The notes under the pieces were generated by a model. That model was not told the DNA's origin. It did not search any database and saw only the letters and a list, made by a program, of their open reading frames with translations. Positions 8,485 through 16,840 of a stretch of DNA of 55,767 nucleotides are shown piece after piece. Numbering within the stretch: the first letter of the stretch is position 1; each line of letters starts with the position of its first letter. A program made the translations under genes and the position numbers. This DNA is from Paenibacillus catalpae (GTDB lineage Bacteria; Bacillota; Bacilli; Paenibacillales; Paenibacillaceae): positions 1 to 55,767 of the forward strand of contig NZ_FOMT01000011.1 of NCBI RefSeq assembly GCF_900112695.1. The letters run 5' to 3'.

Positions 8485-9138
8485 ATGACAGGCAATATAC
8501 GAACGATGCTGTTCGATCTGGACGGCACGATAATGGACACCAATGAGCTGATTATTCGCTCGTTCATGGAATCGCTGAAAGGCCTAGTACCCGAGGACTT
8601 CGGAAGAGAGCATATTATTCCGAGCATGGGACTTACGCTTCAGGCGCAATTTCAGAATTTTACGGGCCTTGCGGATGTCGATCATCTTATAAAAGCCTAC
8701 CGCACGGTAAATACAAAGCTTCATGACGAGCTGCTCCGGCCGTTCCCTTATACGAATGAGGTCATGAAGAATTTGCATGAGCAAGGTATTCAGATCGGCG
8801 TTGTGACGACCAAGATCCGGATGTCGACGGAGCGGGGTATGAAGTTTTGCGGGCTGTATGATTATGTCGATGCGTTTGTCACGGTAGATGACGTGGTTAA
8901 TCCTAAGCCTCATCCTGAGCCGGTGCAGATGGCTCTCGAAAAGCTTGGTGCGGATCCGGCAACAACGATTATGATTGGCGACAGCACAGTCGACATGATC
9001 TCTGCCAAGGAAGCGGGGGTAATCCCCGTTGGCGTTGCCTGGTCACTGAAGGGCAAGCAGCTGCTGATGGAGAGTGGTGCTCAGTATATCATTGATGATA
9101 TGCGTGAGTTGTACGCATTCGCAGGAATGGAGCGATAG
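8485..9138 (+). CDS. ppaX: Pyrophosphatase PpaX, HAD family
   Basis: A 217-residue HAD phosphatase. Motif I is FDLDGTIMD at residues 10-18, motif II is VVTTK near 103, the lysine lies in NPKPHPEP, and motif III/IV is MIGDSTVDMISAKEAG. In B. subtilis PpaX hydrolyses the pyrophosphate made when HprK acts as HPr(Ser-P) phosphorylase, which explains its place in this operon. The ATG at 8485 is preferred; an in-frame GTG at 8473 overlaps the AGGAG ribosome binding site at 8469-8473. Confidence 0.92.
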   Translation: MTGNIRTMLFDLDGTIMDTNELIIRSFMESLKGLVPEDFGREHIIPSMGLTLQAQFQNFTGLADVDHLIKAYRTVNTKLHDELLRPFPYTNEVMKNLHEQGIQIGVVTTKIRMSTERGMKFCGLYDYVDAFVTVDDVVNPKPHPEPVQMALEKLGADPATTIMIGDSTVDMISAKEAGVIPVGVAWSLKGKQLLMESGAQYIIDDMRELYAFAGMER

Positions 9139-9143
9139 CCTTA

Positions 9144-9677
9144 ATGCGGAACGTAGAGCGTTATCCGGTTCAGGGGCCAAATGCACTATGGCAGATGTAC
9201 CGAACGGTAAGCCGGTTCAAGGCGGTGCGTAATTTTATCGCCATCCAGCTGGCCCGGTACTGCCCGGAGCTAACGGTGAAGAATTGGATTTACCGCCGGA
9301 TTCTCGGCATGAAGGTCGGGAAGCAAACGGCTTTTGCATTGATGGTCATGGTAGATGTATTCTTTCCGGAACGGATTGAAGTCGGGGATAATACGATAAT
9401 CGGCTATAATACAACAATCCTGACGCATGAATATTTGATTAAGGAGTACCGGCTTGGGGATGTGAAGATTGGCTCAAATGTGATGATTGGCGCCAACTCC
9501 ACCATTCTGCCTGGTGTAACGATAGGAGATCATGCGGTTATCGCGGCAGGTTCTATCGTCCATAAGGATGTGCCGGCTTACACGTTTGTAGGCGGCAATC
9601 CGATTCGGGAGATCAGGCGGACGGATGCCGGGGAGCAAAAGGATGACGATAAGTCGGTCCATCTGTTGAAATCATAA
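9144..9677 (+). CDS. yvoF: Hexapeptide-repeat acyltransferase, YvoF-like
   Basis: A 177-residue left-handed beta-helix acyltransferase. The C-terminal half shows hexapeptide turns (IEVGDNTIIGYNTTI, IGSNVMIGANSTILPGVTIGDHAVIAAGSIVHKDVPAYTFVGGNP), the last part matching the maltose/galactoside O-acetyltransferase group. The acceptor is unknown. It begins 5 bases after ppaX and ends the operon before a strong terminator. The same gene holds this place in B. subtilis, between ppaX and hisZ. Confidence 0.85.
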   Translation: MRNVERYPVQGPNALWQMYRTVSRFKAVRNFIAIQLARYCPELTVKNWIYRRILGMKVGKQTAFALMVMVDVFFPERIEVGDNTIIGYNTTILTHEYLIKEYRLGDVKIGSNVMIGANSTILPGVTIGDHAVIAAGSIVHKDVPAYTFVGGNPIREIRRTDAGEQKDDDKSVHLLKS

Positions 9678-9707
9678 ACAGCAGGTTCCCGTTAACGATC
9701 CAAGAGG

Positions 9708-9760
9708 AAAAGCCTCACTATTCGCGCTCGCCAATGAGCACGGATAGCGGGGCTTTCTTG
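9708..9760 (+). terminator. Terminator of the hprK operon
   Basis: A long imperfect hairpin pairs AAAGCC and CTATTCG-CGCTC on the left with GAGC-CGGATAG and GGCTTT on the right, followed by TTTCTTG. Confidence 0.8.
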
Positions 9761-9796
9761 CTGAAATCAAACGGCTGGAAGACAAGCCCAGTTATC

Positions 9797-9825
9797 TTGA
9801 CGGAAACGAATGTTCATGCTAATAT
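9797..9825 (+). promoter_or_regulatory. SigA promoter of the histidine operon
   Basis: TTGACG (9797-9802), a 17-base spacer and TAATAT (9820-9825), about 80 bases before hisZ. No T-box specifier structure is apparent in the short leader. Confidence 0.75.
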
Positions 9826-9866
9826 AACGACTAACTCTTTATTTTGTTAGTATGGTAACATGGTAG

Positions 9867-9886
9867 TACTTTAATATACTAAAGTA
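9867..9886. promoter_or_regulatory. Inverted repeat in the his leader, candidate operator
   Basis: TACTTTA and TAAAGTA form a perfect 7-bp dyad around ATATAC between the promoter and hisZ. The position downstream of the start site fits a repressor roadblock. A TrpR/YerC-like his repressor has been proposed in Firmicutes from comparative genomics; linking it to this site is inference. Confidence 0.5.
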
Positions 9887-9903
9887 TCTGAAGGTGAATA
9901 GTG

Positions 9904-11127
9904 ATGTCCAAACCAAAAGTTTTTGAGAAGCCGATTGGCGTTAAAGATTATCTTCCGGGTGCAGTAGCGAAGCTGCGCCATATTGAACGTGATGTGCTCG
10001 CCTGCATGAAGGGCTGGGGCTACGAACAAATTATTACACCAACGATGGAATACTACGATACAGTAGGTGTCGCGAGCTCGACATCGGATCAGAAGTTATT
10101 CAAACTGCTCAACAACCGGGGTACAACGCTTGTGCTGCGTTCGGATATGACAGCTCCGATCGCACGCGTAGTGTCTTCGCTCCTGAAGGAATCGCAGTTC
10201 CCGCTGCGCCTGTCCTATCATAGCAACGTGTTCCGTTCCATTGAAGAGGAGTCGGGGCGTGAGGCGGAGTTTTTCCAGACTGGTGTAGAGCTTGTTGGTG
10301 ATGCGTCTGCTGAGGCTGATGCGGAAGTGGTAGCACTCGCTATCGCTTCGCTAAAAGCAGCAGGTGTTGACCGGTTCAAAATCGCAATCGGCCATGTGGG
10401 ATTCCTGAACGGCTTGTTCGAGGAGACATTGGCTGGACGCGAGGAAGCGCAAGAGCAGTTGAAGGCTTGTTTGCTGAACCGTGACTATGTCGGTTACCGG
10501 GAAAGCCTTCGCGAACTTAAGCTCCAAGAGCCGGTACAACGCGAGTTGGAGGGCATTCTCCGTCTGCGCGGAGGACAGGAGATTTGCGAGCAGGCGCTGC
10601 AGCTGAGCGCCGATGCGACAGCGCAGAAGTCGATCCGCCATCTGTGCGAAATTTGGGATGTGCTGAAGGCATACGGCGTATGTGAGCATGTGCTGATTGA
10701 TCTGACGATGATTGGCGATTTCTCGTATTACACAGGCATGACGTTTGAGGGCTATGCAGCGGACCTTGGGTTCCCGGTGGCGAGCGGCGGACGTTATGAT
10801 AATCTGCTCAGCCAATTCGGACGTCCTGCGCCGGCTACAGGCTTTGCGCTTAAGACAACGCGCATTCTGGAGCTGGTAGGCGCTGAAGAGGATACAGAGG
10901 GCAATGAGCGGGTCCTGATCGGTTATGACGGCGTAGGCCGCGCAGAAGCGCTGGCAGCGGCACAGCAGCTTCGTGAGCATGGTACAGCGGTTGTTACCGA
11001 GCGTATGACGGCAGAAGACTGGAATGGGCTTGAAGAAGGCTCGTTTACTTATAAAGGCGTGGCGTACACGAATGGACTGCCGTTTATCAGCGGCGTAGAG
11101 AAGAGAGCAGGAGGCATCGGACAATGA
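9904..11127 (+). CDS. hisZ: ATP phosphoribosyltransferase regulatory subunit
   Basis: A 407-residue class II aminoacyl-tRNA synthetase-like protein resembling HisRS but without the anticodon-binding domain. Motif 2-like segments are visible (TLVLRSDMTAPIARV, SYHSNVFR). The HisRS-like motif near the C-terminus is YTGMTFEGYAADLGFPVASGGRYDNLLSQFG. HisZ forms the active hetero-octamer with short-form HisG and confers histidine feedback. The ATG at 9904 is 6 bases after AAGGTGA; a GTG directly before it is an alternative. The gene overlaps hisG by 4 bases. Confidence 0.93.
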   Translation: MSKPKVFEKPIGVKDYLPGAVAKLRHIERDVLACMKGWGYEQIITPTMEYYDTVGVASSTSDQKLFKLLNNRGTTLVLRSDMTAPIARVVSSLLKESQFPLRLSYHSNVFRSIEEESGREAEFFQTGVELVGDASAEADAEVVALAIASLKAAGVDRFKIAIGHVGFLNGLFEETLAGREEAQEQLKACLLNRDYVGYRESLRELKLQEPVQRELEGILRLRGGQEICEQALQLSADATAQKSIRHLCEIWDVLKAYGVCEHVLIDLTMIGDFSYYTGMTFEGYAADLGFPVASGGRYDNLLSQFGRPAPATGFALKTTRILELVGAEEDTEGNERVLIGYDGVGRAEALAAAQQLREHGTAVVTERMTAEDWNGLEEGSFTYKGVAYTNGLPFISGVEKRAGGIGQ

Positions 11128-11768
11128 GCGAAGCAAAAAAAGACATTTTAAAAGTTGCGATGCCGAAAGGCCGCATCTATAAGCAGGCGTCTAAGCTGTT
11201 CCGCGAAGCGGGCCTGCCGATTCCAAGCGACTTTGACGATACACGCAAGCTGATTATCGAGCTTCCTGAGGTCGGCATGGAATTCATTATGGCAAAGCCA
11301 GTTGACGTTCCAACGTATGTGGAATACGGCGTTGCCGATATCGGGATTGTAGGCAAGGACGTGCTGATGGAAGAAAACAAGGACGTCTACGAACTGCTGG
11401 ATCTTGGCATTGCAAAATGCCGGATGTCCGTTATTGGTCTGGGCGACTGGAAACCGGTTATTAACCCGCGGGTAGCGACGAAATATCCGAATGTGGCATC
11501 GCAATATTTCCGCGAGCTGGGTCAACAGGTGGAAGTCATCAAGTTGAATGGCTCGATTGAGCTGGCACCGCTGATTGGTCTGGCTGACCGTATCGTCGAT
11601 ATGGTGGAAACGGGTCAAACGCTGCGCGAGAACGGTCTTGTAGAGATGCAGTCGATCTTCCCGATCACAAGCCGCCTGATTGCGAACCGCGTCAGCTACC
11701 GGATGAAGAACGAAGCGATTCAAAGTCTATGTGACCGTCTGCAGGATACGATTGCGGCAAAGGTATAA
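11124..11768 (+). CDS. hisG: ATP phosphoribosyltransferase, short form
   Basis: A 214-residue catalytic subunit of the first step, joining ATP and PRPP to phosphoribosyl-ATP. The length lacks the C-terminal regulatory domain of long HisG, in keeping with a HisZ partner next door. Family motifs AMPKGRIYKQA at the N-terminus and the PRPP-binding region KLNGSIELAPLIGLADRIVDMVETGQTLRENGL near residue 135 are clear. Its start codon overlaps the hisZ stop (ATGA), so translation is coupled. Confidence 0.96.
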   Translation: MSEAKKDILKVAMPKGRIYKQASKLFREAGLPIPSDFDDTRKLIIELPEVGMEFIMAKPVDVPTYVEYGVADIGIVGKDVLMEENKDVYELLDLGIAKCRMSVIGLGDWKPVINPRVATKYPNVASQYFRELGQQVEVIKLNGSIELAPLIGLADRIVDMVETGQTLRENGLVEMQSIFPITSRLIANRVSYRMKNEAIQSLCDRLQDTIAAKV

Positions 11769-11814
11769 CACGATAGACTGAAGTGATAAAGGTGAGGAAG
11801 GGGACTTTAGGCTT

Positions 11815-13101
11815 ATGCGGATTATGAAGGCGGAGCAGTTTGGGCTGCAGCGCGAGGTGGAGTACGGAACACCGGAGCAAAACGAGACGGTACGTCAAAT
11901 CGTGGAAGCGATCAAGGCGGAAGGGGACGCGGCGCTGCTGCGATATACGGAGCAGCTGGACCGCGTCCAGCTTGAGGCGTCATCGCTGCGCGTGACGCAG
12001 GAGGAGATCCAGGCGGCGTATGAGAAGGTCGACGCCGAATTCCTCACGGCGATCCGCGAGGCAGCCGTGAACGTCCGGGTATTCCACGAGAAGCAGAAGC
12101 GTAACTCGTGGATGGATCTGCAGCCGGACGGTACGATGCTCGGGCAAATTCTCCGGCCGCTGAAGCGGGTCGGCGTATATGTGCCCGGAGGTAAGGCGGC
12201 GTACCCGTCGTCCGTGCTGATGAACGTGATTCCGGCACAGGTAGCCGGCGTGCCGGAGATTGTGATGGTAACGCCGCCGGCAACAGGAGGCAAGGCAGGC
12301 ATCGACCCGTATATTCTTGTAGCCGCTGCAGAAGCGGGCGTGAAGGAGATGTACCGGGTCGGGGGCGCACAAGCAATTGCCGCACTGGCCTACGGCACAG
12401 CTTCGATTGCTCCGGTCGATAAGATTTGCGGTCCGGGCAACATTTATGTGGCGCTGGCGAAGCGCTCGGTATTCGGCGCTGTTGATATCGACAGCATCGC
12501 CGGACCAAGCGAGATCGTTGTGCTGGCGGACGAAGGCGCGAATGCTTCTTTCATCGCCGCCGATCTGCTGTCGCAAGCGGAGCATGACGAGATGGCATCC
12601 GCGATTCTCGTAACGCCTTCCGAGACGCTTGCAGAAGCGGTTGCAGCAGAGGTGGAGCGTCAGCTTGCTACACTGCCGCGCGAAGCCATTGCGCGCGCTT
12701 CGATCGACAGCTACGGCGCTGTGCTGCTTGTTGACTCCATCGAAGCGGGTATCACTGTCGTAAATAAGCTGGCGCCGGAGCATCTGGAAGTGCTGACGGC
12801 TGATCCGATGAGCCTGCTGGGTCTTATCGAGAATGCCGGTGCGATATTCCTAGGACCATACAGCTCGGAGCCGGTAGGCGATTATTTTGCCGGACCTAAC
12901 CATATTATCCCGACAAACGGGACCGCGCGTTTCTCCTCGCCGGTGAACGTGGATGATTTCCTGAAGAAGTCGAGCCTGATCTACTACAGCAAGGAAGCCC
13001 TGTTGAAGAACGGCAACAGCATTATGACGCTGGCGCGCCATGAGGGGCTGGAGGCGCATGCCCGCGCGATTCAGATCCGTTTGGAGCAGGAAGGCAAGTA
13101 A
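11815..13101 (+). CDS. hisD: Histidinol dehydrogenase
   Basis: A 428-residue zinc enzyme that oxidises histidinol to histidine in two NAD-dependent steps. Recognisable blocks are KRVGVYVPGGKAAYPSSVLMN near 120, DKICGPGNIYVALAKR near 200, IDSIAGPSEIVVLAD near 230 and DLLSQAEHDEMA near 255, which carries zinc-binding Gln and His. A final block is KLAPEHLEVL. Two near starts exist (11815, 11824); the first is taken, 11 bases after AGGAAGGGG. Base composition in this gene is higher in G+C than in the neighbours. Confidence 0.96.
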   Translation: MRIMKAEQFGLQREVEYGTPEQNETVRQIVEAIKAEGDAALLRYTEQLDRVQLEASSLRVTQEEIQAAYEKVDAEFLTAIREAAVNVRVFHEKQKRNSWMDLQPDGTMLGQILRPLKRVGVYVPGGKAAYPSSVLMNVIPAQVAGVPEIVMVTPPATGGKAGIDPYILVAAAEAGVKEMYRVGGAQAIAALAYGTASIAPVDKICGPGNIYVALAKRSVFGAVDIDSIAGPSEIVVLADEGANASFIAADLLSQAEHDEMASAILVTPSETLAEAVAAEVERQLATLPREAIARASIDSYGAVLLVDSIEAGITVVNKLAPEHLEVLTADPMSLLGLIENAGAIFLGPYSSEPVGDYFAGPNHIIPTNGTARFSSPVNVDDFLKKSSLIYYSKEALLKNGNSIMTLARHEGLEAHARAIQIRLEQEGK

Positions 13102-13144
13102 AAGGCAATAGAAAACCATTCATTATAGAAAGAAGGAATTATAA

Positions 13145-13735
13145 GTGGCTGAACGGAAAGCGGAAATTGCGCGTAAAACAAATGAAACAGACATTAAGCT
13201 TAGCTTTGCGGTAGACGGTACAGGCGAAGTGAAGCTTGAGACGGATGTACCATTTCTGAATCATATGCTTGACCTGTTCACGAAGCATGGCCAATTCGAC
13301 CTGACGGTTGAAGCACGCGGCGACATTGACATCGATGATCACCACACGGTTGAGGATATCGGCATCTGCCTCGGTCAAGCGTTGCGAGAGGCGCTTGGGG
13401 ACAAACGCGGCATTAAGCGTTATGCGAGCGTATTCGTACCGATGGATGAGGCACTGGCGCAAGTCATCGTCGACGTCAGCAACCGTCCGCACTTTGAATA
13501 CCGAGCAGAATATCCTTCGACGCAAGTCGGCAGCTTCGAGACGGAGCTGGTGCATGAGTTTCTGTGGAAGCTTGCGCTGGAAGCGCGTATCACCCTGCAC
13601 GTCATCGTTCACTACGGCAAGAACACGCATCATATGATTGAAGCGGTGTTCAAAGCTTTGGGACGTGCGATCGACGAAGCAACAAGCATCGATCCTCGTG
13701 TACAAGGAGTGCCTTCAACGAAAGGAGTGCTGTAG
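13145..13735 (+). CDS. hisB: Imidazoleglycerol-phosphate dehydratase
   Basis: A 196-residue monofunctional dehydratase that converts imidazole glycerol phosphate to imidazole acetol phosphate. Metal-binding histidine clusters are visible: FLNHMLDLFTKHGQFDL near 40, DDHHTVEDIGICLGQAL near 65 and HVIVHYGKNTHHMIEAVFKALG near 150. Start is GTG, with GAAGGA 6 bases before it. One base separates its stop from hisH. Confidence 0.95.
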   Translation: MAERKAEIARKTNETDIKLSFAVDGTGEVKLETDVPFLNHMLDLFTKHGQFDLTVEARGDIDIDDHHTVEDIGICLGQALREALGDKRGIKRYASVFVPMDEALAQVIVDVSNRPHFEYRAEYPSTQVGSFETELVHEFLWKLALEARITLHVIVHYGKNTHHMIEAVFKALGRAIDEATSIDPRVQGVPSTKGVL

Positions 13736-13736
13736 C

Positions 13737-14354
13737 ATGATCGCGATCATCGATTACGGCATGGGCAATCTTCACAGCGTCAGCAAGGCGGTAGAACGCC
13801 TTGGCTATGAAGCGGTGGTAACGGCTGATCCGGCCGTTATTGCATCGGCAGACGGCGCGATTCTACCGGGTGTCGGCGCGTTTGGCGACGCGATGGAAAA
13901 CCTCCGCGAGACCAAGCTGGATGAGGCAGCAAAAGCCTATGCGGCTTCCGGCAAACCGCTCATGGGCATTTGCCTTGGTATGCAGCTGCTGTTCAGCCAA
14001 AGCGAGGAGTATGGCGTAAACGAGGGACTTAACCTGCTTCCGGGCAAAGTCGTCCGTTTCCAAGGCGATTACAAGGTACCTCATATGGGCTGGAACAAGC
14101 TGAGCTTCCTGCAGACGGACAGCCCGCTGTTCAAGGACCTCGAGGAAGGCCATGTGTACTTCGTGCACTCCTATCATGTAAAGCCAGAGATGTCTGGCGA
14201 CCTTCTGGCTACAACGGATTATTATCAGCAGGTGACGGCCATTGTCGGCCGTGACAACGTATACGGCATGCAGTTCCATCCCGAGAAAAGCAGTGAGCTC
14301 GGTATGCAGCTGCTGGGCAACTTCCTGGCTCTGACGGGAAGTCCGGTTGTGTAG
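13737..14354 (+). CDS. hisH: Imidazole glycerol phosphate synthase, glutaminase subunit
   Basis: A 205-residue class I glutamine amidotransferase that feeds ammonia to HisF. The N-terminus IAIIDYGMGNLHSVSKA is typical. The nucleophile lies in GICLGMQLLF (Cys near residue 79), and the His-Glu pair in GMQFHPEKSS near 185. AAAGGAG lies within the hisB end, 8 bases before the start. A further in-frame upstream opening to 13638 has no support. Confidence 0.95.
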   Translation: MIAIIDYGMGNLHSVSKAVERLGYEAVVTADPAVIASADGAILPGVGAFGDAMENLRETKLDEAAKAYAASGKPLMGICLGMQLLFSQSEEYGVNEGLNLLPGKVVRFQGDYKVPHMGWNKLSFLQTDSPLFKDLEEGHVYFVHSYHVKPEMSGDLLATTDYYQQVTAIVGRDNVYGMQFHPEKSSELGMQLLGNFLALTGSPVV

Positions 14355-14410
14355 CGATAAATAAATAGATCAGATTTTTAGCGTATGAACGAGAGGGGAG
14401 CGTGCACGAA

Positions 14411-15169
14411 ATGCTGGCGAAACGTATTATTCCATGTCTGGACGTAAAGGACGGGCGGGTTGTAAAAGGAGTCAACTTCGTGAACCTGCGCGATGCGGGG
14501 GACCCGGTTGAGCTTGCGTCCACTTACGATCAGGAGGGCGCCGACGAGCTGGTCTTCCTCGATATTTCGGCTTCGGTCGAAGGACGCGCAACGATGATTG
14601 AAGTCGTGAAGCGGACGGCCGGAGAGATTACGATTCCGTTCACGGTTGGCGGCGGTATCTCCCATGTCGACGATATGAAGCGTCTGCTCCGCGCAGGCGC
14701 GGACAAAATCGCCATCAACACGGCGGCGGTTCTGAATCCGTCACTTGTCAGGGACGGTTCCCGCAAATTCGGCTCGCAATGTATTGTTGTAGCCATTGAC
14801 GCGAAGTACAACGAAGCATGGGGCGAGTGGGAAGTATTCACCCATGGCGGCCGCAAGGAAACCGGCATTAAAGTGCTTGAATGGGCGCGCGAGATTGAAA
14901 GCCTTGGCGCAGGGGAAATTCTGCTGACGAGTATGGATGCGGACGGTACGAAGGACGGCTTCGACCTGAAGCTGACCCGTGCGGTATCGGACTCCGTAGG
15001 TATCCCGGTTATTGCTTCCGGGGGAGCGGGCCGCATTGAGCATTTCTCCGATGTTTTCGCGGAAGGGCATGCGGACGCAGGCCTTGCGGCGACGATTTTC
15101 CACTACAAAGAAATGACGATCCGCGAAGTGAAGGATGATCTCAGACAGAAAGGCGTGGAAGTGCGATGA
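14411..15169 (+). CDS. hisF: Imidazole glycerol phosphate synthase, cyclase subunit
   Basis: A 252-residue TIM barrel that joins ammonia to PRFAR to give imidazole glycerol phosphate and AICAR. KRIIPCLDVKDGRVVKGVNF carries the first catalytic Asp (Asp10-11 region), and LLTSMDADGTKDGFD carries the second. These two motifs separate it from HisA. The ATG at 14411 matches the usual family start; the GTG at 14402 is closer to the GAGAGGGGAG site and would add three residues. A 56-base gap precedes it where other his genes touch, which is where hisA usually lies. Confidence 0.95.
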   Translation: MLAKRIIPCLDVKDGRVVKGVNFVNLRDAGDPVELASTYDQEGADELVFLDISASVEGRATMIEVVKRTAGEITIPFTVGGGISHVDDMKRLLRAGADKIAINTAAVLNPSLVRDGSRKFGSQCIVVAIDAKYNEAWGEWEVFTHGGRKETGIKVLEWAREIESLGAGEILLTSMDADGTKDGFDLKLTRAVSDSVGIPVIASGGAGRIEHFSDVFAEGHADAGLAATIFHYKEMTIREVKDDLRQKGVEVR

Positions 15170-15864
15170 CGGAATTGGCAGAGCGCATCAAGTGGAGCGA
15201 GGACGGCCTTGTTCCGGCCATTGTACAGGACGCGCAGAGCAAGGAAGTGCTAATGCTTGCTTATATGAACAAGGAGTCGCTGCAGCTGTCGGTTGAATCG
15301 GGCGTAACCTGGTTCTGGAGCCGCTCCCGCAATGAACTGTGGAATAAAGGGGCAACCAGCGGCCATACACAGCAGATCCGTTCCATGTCGTATGACTGCG
15401 ACGCTGACACGCTGCTGGTCCGTGTGGATCAGAAGGGGCCGGCCTGCCATACAGGCGCCTACTCCTGCTTCTTCAATGAGATTGAGGTTGCGGACGCGGA
15501 TAAGGACGACGCTGGAGCCAGTGCATCCGCGGGCAACCGCTTTGCGATTCTCGGCGAGCTCGAGAGTGTAATCGCGCAGCGTTATGCGGAGCGTCCGGAA
15601 GGGGCTTATACCACGTATTTGTTCGAGAAAGGTCTCGATAAAATATTGAAAAAAGTCGGGGAAGAAGCGACCGAAGCGATTATCGCTGCCAAAAACAACG
15701 ATAATGACGAGCTGCGCTCGGAAGCTAGCGACCTGCTGTTCCATCTGCTTGTGCTGCTGCGCGAGCGCGGCTTGCCGCTTGACGATGTCATGGCTGAGCT
15801 GCAAGGCCGCCACGGCAAACCTGCTGCGAACAATGCGATGAGAAGAGAGCAGGCAGGTAAATAA
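15166..15864 (+). CDS. hisI: Bifunctional phosphoribosyl-AMP cyclohydrolase / phosphoribosyl-ATP pyrophosphatase
   Basis: A 232-residue HisIE fusion. The N-terminal cyclohydrolase domain (about 1-110) has WFWSRSRNELWNKGATSGH and the zinc-binding YDCDADTLLVRVDQKGPACHTG. The C-terminal pyrophosphatase domain (about 125-230) has the MazG-like EEATEAIIAAKNNDNDELRSEASDLLFHLLVLL helix pair. It starts inside the hisF stop codon (ATGA). Confidence 0.95.
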   Translation: MTELAERIKWSEDGLVPAIVQDAQSKEVLMLAYMNKESLQLSVESGVTWFWSRSRNELWNKGATSGHTQQIRSMSYDCDADTLLVRVDQKGPACHTGAYSCFFNEIEVADADKDDAGASASAGNRFAILGELESVIAQRYAERPEGAYTTYLFEKGLDKILKKVGEEATEAIIAAKNNDNDELRSEASDLLFHLLVLLRERGLPLDDVMAELQGRHGKPAANNAMRREQAGK

Positions 15865-15885
15865 TTTTTTATAAGAAAGGCCGGT

Positions 15886-16698
15886 ATGCAAATGTTTATC
15901 GATTATCATACCCATCATGCCCGCTGCGGACATGCTGTCGGCTCGCTGGAGGAATACGTGCAGAAGGGGATAGAGATCGGTCTTCAGCAGATCGGTCTTT
16001 CTGACCATATGCCGCTGCTTCATGTGGATCCGGCAACGTATTATCCGGAGATGGCCATGCCGATGGAGGAGCTCCCGCGGTATGTGGAGGAATGCCTCGC
16101 TCTGAAAGAGAAATATAAAAGCCAAATTGACATCCGAGTTGGTCTTGAGGGCGATTATATCGAAGGCCAAGAAGAAAAAATTGAAACGATCATTAACGCT
16201 TATCCGTTTGATTATGTGATAGGATCCGTGCATTTCTTGGGAGAATGGGACATTACGGACTTCCGTCAAACCCATGGCTGGGAAGGCAAGGACCGGATGA
16301 AGGTCTATGAGCAGTATTACGACGCGGTGGCGAAAGCGGCAGCAACCGGCTTTTACGACTACATCGGACATATCGACGTCATCAAGCGGTTCGGCTTCAA
16401 ACCGGGTGGCGATGTTACGCATCTGGAGGACGCCGCGCTGGAAGCGGTGAGGCGCCACGGCATGGCGATCGAGCTGAATGCATCGGGGCTTCGGATGCCG
16501 GTGGAAGAGATGTTTCCAAGCCGCAGAATGCTCGAATATGCCAAACAATTGAACATTCCGATCACGATTGGTTCGGATGCGCATTCGCCTCAGCGGCTGG
16601 GACAATACTTAGATCAAGCGCGTGCGATGTTGAAAGATGTCGGTTTTTCTCAGCTGGCGACGTTTGAACGGCGAAAATTGGTACTAGTCGATTTTTGA
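15886..16698 (+). CDS. hisJ: Histidinol-phosphatase, PHP family
   Basis: A 270-residue PHP-domain metal phosphatase that removes phosphate from histidinol phosphate, supplying the step that monofunctional HisB lacks. Motifs: FIDYHTHHARCGHAVGS at the N-terminus, GLSDHMPL near 38, VGLEGDYI near 88, GSVHFLG near 115, GHIDVIKRFG near 158 and IGSDAHSPQRLG near 228. It begins 21 bases after hisI with AAAGG 5 bases before the ATG. Its final codons overlap the -35 element of the prs promoter. Confidence 0.92.
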   Translation: MQMFIDYHTHHARCGHAVGSLEEYVQKGIEIGLQQIGLSDHMPLLHVDPATYYPEMAMPMEELPRYVEECLALKEKYKSQIDIRVGLEGDYIEGQEEKIETIINAYPFDYVIGSVHFLGEWDITDFRQTHGWEGKDRMKVYEQYYDAVAKAAATGFYDYIGHIDVIKRFGFKPGGDVTHLEDAALEAVRRHGMAIELNASGLRMPVEEMFPSRRMLEYAKQLNIPITIGSDAHSPQRLGQYLDQARAMLKDVGFSQLATFERRKLVLVDF

Positions 16699-16722
16699 AT
16701 TATGGTAAATTAGATGTATAAT
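16695..16722 (+). promoter_or_regulatory. SigA promoter of the prs paralogue
   Basis: TTGAAT (16695-16700), a 16-base spacer and TATAAT (16717-16722). The transcript would have a leader of about 110 bases before 16841, with no structure recognised. Confidence 0.65.
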
Positions 16723-16840
16723 GATATGGAACAAGCATGGCGCGGTATGAAAGCGTCAGGCAATTGACTGTAGGCTTTGCCTCGCAGCGAAGTCAGGAAT
16801 TCATGTCAAATTATTGGTTTAAAACGCTCAGGAGGGTATC

